Source of the DNA: Dendrocalamus latiflorus
Taxonomy: Eukaryota; Streptophyta; Magnoliopsida; Poales; Poaceae
DNA: 64,000 nt
Assembly (NCBI GenBank): GCA_017311315.1
Contig: CM029620.1
Location: 2,299,787 to 2,363,786, forward strand
Reading direction: 5' to 3'
Shown here: one piece after another, positions 56,001 through 64,000 of the stretch
Position numbering within the stretch: position 1 is the stretch's first letter
Layout: each line of letters opens with the position of its first letter
Notes under the pieces: generated by a model
The model's input: the letters and a program-made list of their open reading frames with translations, nothing else
What the model was told of the DNA's origin: nothing
Databases searched by the model: none
Made by a program: the position numbers and the translations under genes

Positions 56001-56910
56001 CGGCGGAGACAGACAGGGGCGTAGGCGGCAGCGGGTAGGGAGGGCATGATGTCTTGCGTGGCTCGAGAACTCGCGGAGAGACTGGCGTGGCGCGCGTGCT
56101 GTAGCTGGTTGAGCCGCGCGCGCGAGGGGACGGCTCGGCAGAACGGGGAGGAAAAAGAGAGGAGCGGACAGAGGATAAGGGCGTGGCGTCCTCGGGCGGA
56201 GGCGGCAGCGTCCAACGGTCCGAGGTCTTCGATCCACCGGTCCGAAGGGGAGGGAGGCGGGCTGGGCTACAGTGCGCACGGGAGGAATTTCGGCCCGAGA
56301 GAGAGAGGCGGGGGAGGAAGAAGAACAGTGGAGTGGGGCGCTCCGCTCGGGCGAGAGGGGAAAAGAGAGTCGGCCGCACGCGCTGTGAGAGAGAGAGCGG
56401 AGTGGTTCGGGCCGGGGTTGGCGCGGGGAGAAACGGGGTTGGGCTGAGCCGGCTGGCCGGCCTGACCCCATTCCTTTTTTTTTAATATTATTTATTTGTA
56501 TATGTATATATACATATACACATATTTCCTGGGGTATATACATGTATACATATTTTCCTTTATTTCTGGTTTTTTGTGTATGTACATATATTTTTGTTAT
56601 TCATATGTGTTGGCATATATGTATAAATGCTAGCCTCTTTTAATTTGCTTGCCAAAATTTTAGGGATGAGGTTTCATGCTCATTTACATTTCTCCCTTGG
56701 TATTTTATGGATCATCTTTTCAGATTCGAATATAAAATTTTGGATTTCTCTTACTTCCCTATTTTCTGTATAGCTTAATGGCTTATTAGTGTTGTTTTGA
56801 AACCTCAACCAAAACTTTGAATACCAAGGAAAATTCAAATTACAAGAAAATTCATTCCAATTAATTCAGGATATTCATATTTTCAAATTTCAAAATTTTG
56901 GGATGTTACA
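53035..56910 (-). mobile_element. 3.9-kb LTR-type element inside the satellite
   Basis: Starts TGTCAGACTC and ends GGGATGTTACA, so on the minus strand it runs TGTAACATCCC to GAGTCTGACA. The satellite phase continues across it. Flanks are ACTAC and AACAC, an imperfect 5-bp target duplication. No second LTR edge or gag/pol coding was found, so a long solo LTR or non-autonomous element fits best. The interior has a GC-rich zone at 55380-56470 and AT-rich ends. The 387-codon minus-strand ORF in it has no recognised domain. Confidence 0.75.
55386..55467 (-). other. tRNA-like sequence with A- and B-box-like motifs
   Basis: Minus strand: GTGGCTTGACCGGTTA (A-box-like) followed about 35-40 bp later by GCGTTCGAATCCCC (B-box/T-loop-like). 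The arms do not close into a proper acceptor stem by eye, so it is not called a tRNA gene. Confidence 0.45.
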
Positions 56911-59900
56911 AACACGCACGCGGAGGTAGGGAGGCGAGACCGCCGTTCCCCTACCTCCAAAAAGGAGTGCCCGCGAAGAGCGGGCGCTTGCGGCGTAGGC
57001 CGGGGGCACTACGCACGCGGAGGTAGGGAGGCGAGACCGTCGTTCCCCTACCTCCGAAAAGGAGTGCCCGCGAAGAGCAGGCGCTTGCGGCGTAGGCCGG
57101 GGGCACTACGCACGCGGAGGTAGGGAGGCGAGACCGCCGTTCCCCTACCTTCAAAAAGGAGTGCCCGCGGGGAGCAGGGGCTTGCGGCGTAGGCCGGGGG
57201 CACTACGCACGCGGAGGTAGGGAGGCGAGACCGCCGTTCCCCTACCTCCGAAAAGGAGTGCCCGCGACGAGCGGGCGCTTGCGGCGTAGGCCGGGGGCAC
57301 TACGCACGCGGAGGTAGGGAGGCGAGACCGCCGTTCCCCTACCTTCGAAAAGGAGTGCCCGCGAAGAGCGGGCGCTTTCGGCGTAGGCCGGGGGCACTAC
57401 GCACGCGGAGGTACGGAGGCGAGACCGCCGTTCCCCTACCTTCCAAAAGGAGTGCCCGCGAAGAGCGGGCGCTTGCGGCGTAGGCCGGGGGCACTACGCA
57501 CGCGGAGGTAGGGAGGCGAGACCGCCGTTCCCCTACCTTCCAAAAGGAGTGCCCGCGAATAGCGGTTGCTTGCGGCGTAGGCCGGGGGCACTACGCACGC
57601 GGAGGTAGGGAGGCGAGACCGCCGTTCCCCTACCTCCGAAAAGGAGTGCCCGCGAAGAGCGGGCGCTTGCGGCGTAGGCCGGTGGTACTATGCACGCGGA
57701 GGTAGGGAGGCGAGACCGCCGTTCCCCAACCTTCCAAAAGGAGTGCCCACGAAGAGCGGGCGCTAGCTGCATATGCTGGGGGCACTACGCACGCGGAGGT
57801 AGGGAGGCGAGACTGCCGTTCCCCTACCTTCCAAAAGGAGTGCCCGCGGAGAGCGGGCGCTTGCGGCGTAGGCCGGGGGCACTACGCACGGGGAGGTAGG
57901 GAGGCGAGACCGCCGTTCCCCTACCTTCAAAAAGGAGTGCCCGCGAAGAGCGGGCGCTTGCGGCGTAGGCCGGGGGCACAACGCACGCGGAGGTAGGGAG
58001 GCGAGACCGCCGTTCCCCTACCTTCAAAAAGGAGTGCCCGCGGGGAGCAGGGGCTTGCGGCGTAGGCCGGGGGCACTACGCACGCGGAGGTAGGGAGGCG
58101 AGACCGCCGTTCCCCTACCTTCAAAAAGGAGTGCCCGCGACGAGCGGGCGCTTGCGGCGTAGGCCGGGGGCACTACGCACGCGGAGGTAGGGAGGCGAGA
58201 CCGCCGTTCCCCTACCTTCCAAAAGGCGTGCCCGCGAAGAGCGGGCGCTTGCGGCGTAGGCCGGGGGCACTACGCACGCCGAGGTAGGGAGGCGAGACCG
58301 CCGTTCCCCTACCTTCAAAAAGGAGTGCCCGCGAAGAGCGGGCGCTTGCGGCGTAGGCCGGGGGCACTACGCACGCGGAGGTAGGGAGGCGAGACCGCCG
58401 TTCCCCTACCTCCGAAAAGGAGTGCCCGCGAAGAGCGGGCGCTTGCGGCGTAGGCCGGGGGCACTACGCACGCGGAGGTAGGGAGGCGAGACCGCCGTTC
58501 CCCTACCTTCGAAAAGGAGTGCCCGCGAAGAGCGGGCGCTTTCGGCGTAGGCCGGGGGCACTAGACACGCGGAGGTACGGACGCGAGACCGCCGTTCCCC
58601 TACCTTCCAAAAGGAGTGCCCGCGAAGAGCGGGCGCTTGCGGCATAGGCCGGGGGCACTACGCACGCGGAGGTAGGGAGGCGAGACCGCCGTTCCCCTAC
58701 CTTCCAAAAGGAGTGCCCGCGAATAGCGGTTGCTTGCGGCGTAGGCCGGGGGCACTACGCACGCGGAGGTAGGGAGGCGAGACCGCCGTTCCCCTACCTC
58801 CGAAAAGGAGTGCCCGCGAAGAGCGGGCGCTTGCGGCGTAGGCCGGTGGTACTATGCACGCGGAGGTAGGGAGGCGAGACCGCCGTTCCCCAACCTTCCA
58901 AAAGGAGTGCCCACGAAGAGCGGGCGCTAGCTGCGTATGCTGGGGGCACTACGCACGCGGAGGTAGGGAGGCGAGACTGCCGTTCCCCTACCTTCAAAAA
59001 GGAGTGCCCGCGGAGAGCGGGCGCTTGCGGCGTAGGCCGGGGGCACTACGCACGGGGAGGTAGGGAGGCGAGACCGCCGTTCCCATACCTTCAAAAAGGA
59101 GTGCCCGCGAAGAGCGGGCTCTTGCGGCGTAGGCCGGGGGCACAACGCACGCGGAGGTAGGGAGGCGAGACCGCCGTTCCCCTACCTTCAAAAAGGAGTG
59201 CCCGCGGGGAGCAGGGGCTTGCGGCATAGGCCGGGGGCACTACGCACGCGGAGGTAGGGAGGCGAGACCGCCGTTCCCCTACCTTCAAAAAGGAGTGCCC
59301 GCGACGAGCGGGCGCTTGCGGCGTAGGCCGGGGGCACAACGCACGCGGAGGAAGGGAGGCGAGACCGCCGTTCCCCTACCTTCCAAAAGGCGTGCCCGCG
59401 AAGACCGGGCGCTTGCGGCGTAGGCCGGGGGCACTACGCACGCCGAGGTAGGGAGGCGAGACCGCCGTTCCCCTACCTTCAAAAAGGAGTGCCCGCGAAG
59501 AGCGGGCGCTTGCGGCGTAGGCCGGGGGCACTACGCACGCGGAGGTAGGGAGGCGAGACCGCCGTTCCCCTACCTTCCAAAAGGAGTGCCCGCGAAGAGC
59601 GGGCGCTTGCGGCGTAGGCCGGGGGCACTACGCACGTGGAGGTAGGGAGGCGAGACCGCCGTTCCCCTACCTTCAAAAAGGAGTGCCCGCGGGGAGCGGG
59701 TGCTTGCGGCGTAGGCCGGGGGCACTACGCACGCGGAGGTAGGGAGGCGAGACCGCCGTTCCCCTACCTTCAAAAAGGAGTGCCCGCGACGAGCGGGCGC
59801 TTGCGGCGTAGGCCGGGGGCACTACGCACGCGGAGGTAGGGAGGCGAGACCGCCGTTCCCCTACCTTCAAAAAGGAGTGCCCGCGACGAGCGGGCGCTTG

Positions 59901-61313
59901 CGGCGTAGGCCGGGGACACTACGCACGCGGAGGTAGGGAGGCGAGACCGCCGTTCCCCTACCTTCCAAAAGGAGTGCCCGCGAAGAGCGGGCGCTTGCGG
60001 CGTAGGCCGGGGGCACTACGCACGCGGAGGTAGGGAGGCGAGACCGCCGTTCCCCTACCTTCAAAAAGGAGTGCCCGCGAAGAGCGGGCGCTTGCGGCGT
60101 AGGCCGGGGGCACTACGCACGCGGAGGTAGGGAGGCGAGACCGCCGTTCCCCTACCTCCGAAAAGGAGTGCCCGCGAAGAGCGGGCGCTTGCGGCGTAGG
60201 CCGGTGGTACTATGCACGCGGAGGTAGGGAGGCGAGACCGCCGTTCCCCAACCTTCCAAAAGGAGTGCCCACGAAGAGCGGGCGCTAGCTGCGTATGCTG
60301 GGGGCACTACGCACGCGGAGGTAGGGAGGCGAGACTGCCGTTCCCCTACCTTCCAAAAGGAGTGCCCGCGGAGAGCGGGCGCTTGCGGCGTAGGCCGGGG
60401 GCACTACGCACGGGGAGGTAGGGAGGCGAGACCGCCGTTCCCCTACCTTCAAAAAGGAGTGCCCGCGAAGAGCGGGCGCTTGCGGCGTAGGCCGGGGGCA
60501 CAACGCACGCGGAGGTAGGGAGGCGAGACCGCCGTTCCCCTACCTTCAAAAAGGAGTGCCCGCGGGGAGCAGGGGCTTGCGGCGTAGGCCGGGGGCACTA
60601 CGCACGCGGAGGTAGGGAGGCGAGACCGCCGTTCCCCTACCTTCAAAAAGGAGTGCCCGCGACGAGCGGGCGCTTGCGGCGTAGGCCGGGGGCACTACGC
60701 ACGCGGAGGTAGGGAGGCGAGACCGCCGTTCCCCTACCTTCCAAAAGGCGTGCCCGCGAAGAGCGGGCGCTTGCGGCGTAGGCCGGGGGCACTACGCACG
60801 CCGAGGTAGGGAGGCGAGACCGCCGTTCCCCTACCTTCAAAAAGGAGTGCCCGCGAAGAGCGGGCGCTTGCGGCGTAGGCCGGGGGCACTACGCACGCGG
60901 AGGTAGGGAGGCGAGACCGCCGTTCCCCTACCTTCAAAAAGGAGTGCCCACGACGAGCGGGCGCTTGCGGCGTAGGCCGGGGGCACTAGGCACGCGGAGG
61001 TAGGGAGGCGAGACCGCCGTTCCCCTACCTCCGAAAAGGAGTGCCCGCGAAGAGCGGGCGCTTGCGGCGTAGGCCGGGGGCACTACGCACGCGGAGGTAG
61101 GGAGGCGAGACCGCCGTTCCCCTACCTTCAAAAAGGAGTGCCCGCGGGGAGCAGGGGCTTGCGGCATAGGCCGGGGGCACTACGCACGCGGAGGTAGGGA
61201 GGCGAGACCGCCGTTCCCCTACCTTCAAAAAGGAGTGCCCGCGACGAGCGGGCGCTTGCGGCGTAGGCCGGGGGCACTACGCACGCGGAGGAAGGGAGGC
61301 GAGACCGCCGTTC
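56911..61313. repeat. 97-bp satellite array, right part, with higher-order copies
   Basis: About 45 monomers. Marker variants recur at fixed distances: TATGCACGCGG at 57690, 58854 and 60212 (12 x 97 and 14 x 97 bp), with CGGGCGCTAGCTGC always one monomer later. This indicates duplication of multi-monomer blocks. Confidence 0.96.
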
Positions 61314-64000
61314 TGTAACATCCCAAAATTTCGTTCTCTGAAAAATTTAATTTCAAATTAATTAATTTAAAGTATTTGAACTTTATTTGGATTTATCTAA
61401 ATTTTATTTCAAAATCTAAATCAAATTTAATCCTCAACCTCTTTACTCGGCCATCACGTGTCGTTCCTTGATTCAATCCATCCTCACCCCGGTTTAATCT
61501 CAGTCACCTGCCTTCACTTACCCCTTCGTTTTAATCCGGTGGCCCTGATTTCTCTTTCACCTCGTGGCATTCGTCCGACCGTCCACTTCTTCCTCCTTTC
61601 TCTTCCCTCTCGCCGACAGCCAAATCCCACCTGTCAGTGAATAAAACCTTTTTCCTGTTGAAAAATAATTTGGCCAGAAAATCAAAACCTCTGCTGACGT
61701 CACCCTAACATCATAAATTCCTTTTTCCATAGAAAAATTATTCCTCTGAAAGTCATTTCCCTTGATGATGTCATTTCAGTTCAAAAATAATTTCAGAGAA
61801 TCAGTTTATTCTTTTTCTCTCCTTTTAAAGTTCCAAAAGATCGTATTTCTTCATTTTAACTCCGAATGAGCCCATTCAAATTTCTAAACTCATCAAAAAT
61901 TCCAATCTATCCATTTCTATCCTCTTTTCAAATTTTTGGAATTTTCGAATTTATTTGAATTAAATTAAAGCTTAGAAAGTAAAAATATTTTAAATGGCTA
62001 AAATATACTTCAATTAAATCCAAAATTATTTTATTTGGTATTTTCGGCTTCCAAGGATTTTGGTGAAATTTTTCTGAATTTTTTTCGAATTTGTTTCTTT
62101 TTTTCAGAAAAACAATTATTATTATTTTTTCTCTCTCCTGTCACTATTCATCCTCAACCTTCGTAACGTTCCTCTCCAGAGAGCAGCACGCGTGAGCGCC
62201 ATTGTCGTCGTCTTCAAGCTTGAAGAACTTTTAATTTTCTCAACGGTTTTCGCGAAATAAATTGCATTCAACTCCTCTCATCAAACTCTTTTCATTTCCC
62301 TACCGTTTTTCCCTCATTCATGAGCCGTTTCGCGAGAAATTAACCCATGCCATTGATGGACATGGTCTCTTGATCTCCCGTCTCGGACCTCCCCCGCCCC
62401 TATAAAAGAAAGCACCGTGAGCCCCTCCTCATCCTCACTCAACCCCGAAAATATCAAGTCCCCACTCCTCTTCTCTTGGGCGCAATCGGAGTTTTTCTTT
62501 TGTGTTCCAAGCGGCGTTCTTCGGCTTATTGCGCCTCGTCCGGTGGAGCCCCGCCACTTTTGAGCACATCCCCGGATTCGCCTCGTTGCGTTCTACACGG
62601 TGCTCACCTCGCCTTTGCCGGAACTTCGCCAGAGCACCGTCGCCACCGTGGGCCATAGCGCGTCGTCGTTCCTCGCATCGCCACCGGCCGTCCGTGCATG
62701 CCCGACCAAAACCAAGGTGAGCATCACGTTCCCCACGCTCTACTCTTCGTTTCGCCGCAAACCCCACATGCTAACTCCTCTCCGTTTACCCGGAACGCCG
62801 ATGTCAACCCGACGGTCGCAAAATGTCTTCTCCACCGTGTTCCGCCACCATCCGATGTCCTTTGGCCGAGCCGTTTGCACCGTTGAGTTTGCCTCGACAC
62901 GTTCTACGTCGTGCTTCCATCGCCATCACCTGAAGATCCCCCGAGTCCTTGTCGACCTTGTCAGGCCCTGACACTAAAACTGTACTTCGCGCGTACACCC
63001 CTTTTTGGTAAGCGCTTCAATTTTTGGTCGCGTCATATTGTGTCCTAGACTCTAAGAAATTTTTCTACCATTTTGTTTAATTTTTCGTGGAGCCAATTGT
63101 CAGGAATTGAGCTTTCCGCGAAAATGGCCGTTTTTGACTCCTGGCGTCGATTCGTCGTCTCTGTTGAGCTTTAGGCCATGCCATAATTTTTCTTAGACTT
63201 GCCTCTCTGCGTTCTACACCATGCTCCCTTCCTTTTCCCCAAAAAGCGTCCACAAATTTTCGCCTCCGATACCTCGCCATGGCCGCCAATGGCATCTCGT
63301 GTCCCCATCTATCCGTTGGTGTTTTTCCCCAATCCGTTCGCGTCATATCGTGCCAAACCATCCCAGGTAGTTACCTTTCAAATGGTTTTGGATTCGCTCC
63401 ACCGAGCACTAAGATATCAAGTTTTTCCTGTTTCTCCACTGTCGTCATTCAAACGTCAATTGTATCGTCTCCGATTAATTTTCAGCTTAGCCAATAATTT
63501 TCCTAACTTCACCATGCCATGTACTACCCCACGCTCACCTTACATCTCCATGTTCCATACCCGGTCTCCGACCTGCCGTTGTCGCTACCACGCCGTCACT
63601 GCCATTTTTCCCTCACCGCCGGTGATTGCCGCCGTTACTCGCCGCCATACCTGTGTCACCACCTTCACCTCATTGCCAGCATTCCATTTTGCCCATTCGC
63701 CAGCCATTTTGTAGCCAACCGACACCGTACTGTTCAAAAAGTAATTCTCGGATGTTGTTATCATTTCAAGTGATGTCCAAACTTTCAGATATTCGTTCTC
63801 CCTCATACAAAATCCGAATCCATTGATTCTTCCTCCTAAATTCATCTAAAATCATAATCTATCCCTTAGTATATATTTTATAATTTTTAGATTTTATTTG
63901 GATTTTATTTGAGTTTATTTTGTTTGTTCAGTCTTTTCGCGCGTAGAACCCGTCGTTGCCGAAGACTTTCCCGACCCGCAGCAAGAAGGTCCAGACAGCG
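61314..64000 (+). mobile_element. Gypsy-type LTR, truncated by window end
   Basis: TGTAACATCCCAAAATTTCG begins directly after a satellite GCCGTTC. A TATA box lies at 62401, giving a U3 of about 1.1 kb. The rest would be R/U5 or leader, with an AG/GTGAGC donor-like site near 62715. No gag/pol before the edge. ORFs at 62435-62971 and 63199-63773 have no recognised domain and probably are chance frames. Confidence 0.65.
62401..62407 (+). promoter_or_regulatory. TATA box of the right-hand LTR
   Basis: CCCCTATAAAAGAAAG, followed about 30 bp later by CTCCTCATCCTCACTC, a plausible plant start region. Confidence 0.6.

Noticed and set aside
55380..56543. 387-codon ORF on the minus strand
   Set aside because: Pro/Arg/Ser-rich, GC-driven, no domain, overlapped by other long frames on both strands, and located within an LTR-type element.
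49576..61313. Dozens of 60-80-codon ORFs with a KVGERRSRLPTSACVVPPAY pattern
   Set aside because: They arise from two successive 97-bp monomers in rotating frames and repeat with the satellite. No gene structure.
49576..61313. CRISPR-like regular repeats
   Set aside because: The whole 97-bp unit is repeated without unique spacers, in a plant nuclear context.
62435..63845. Several 60-170-codon ORFs near the right edge
   Set aside because: They lie in the R/U5 or leader part of an LTR, on both strands, with no domain.

Overview
The window is plant nuclear DNA, almost certainly from rice (Oryza) or a close grass relative. It has intron-rich gene structure, CACTA, MITE and gypsy/copia-type repeats, TA microsatellites and an endogenous caulimovirid. 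Nothing in it looks bacterial. Family assignments come from recognising motifs and translated text; no database search was run.

Host gene. One gene dominates: an oxidosqualene cyclase (OSC, triterpene/sterol synthase family) on the + strand. Seventeen collinear exons (numbered 2-18) lie between 7785 and 44854 and encode about 690 of the usual ~760 residues. Exon 1 was not found. An extra base in a C7 run in exon 7 breaks the frame, the catalytic DCTAE motif reads DTTAE, and one splice donor is poor. I call it a probable pseudogene. It is spread over 37 kb because its introns hold many insertions: a solo-LTR-like element, CACTA pieces, an LTR remnant flanked by a duplicated exon edge, a 20.3-kb viral block, MITEs, a copia fragment and a microsatellite.

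Viral block (15623-35923). One intron holds three joined copies of a Florendovirus-like endogenous pararetrovirus: copy A (+, about one genome plus a short terminal redundancy, with an internal deletion), copy B (-, an uninterrupted 2,124-codon ORF) and copy C (+, 5'-truncated). Each encodes movement protein, capsid, zinc knuckle and aspartic protease followed by an ORF2-like region, and none has a visible reverse transcriptase/RNase H. Both outer ends stop beside the tRNA-Met primer site and abut TA microsatellite. This fits the component of a bipartite florendovirus that lacks polymerase. The downstream ORF has its own splice acceptor and the leader carries a strong donor.

Left flank (1-7630). 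A TA repeat, a reverse-oriented LTR with a GGTCTGACCG repeat cluster, an unassigned stretch, and a decayed CACTA (En/Spm) transposon of about 4 kb. The CACTA carries TPA/TNP2 transposase remnants and a nearly perfect 205-bp hairpin.

Right flank (44855-64000). AT-rich intergenic DNA with short tandem duplications and LTR remnants, then about 13.7 kb dominated by very GC-rich tandem arrays. A 58/79-bp family (47590-49575) passes directly into a 97-bp satellite (49576-61313, about 80 monomers with 12-14-mer higher-order copies). A 3.9-kb LTR element splits the satellite, and a gypsy-type LTR running off the window ends it.
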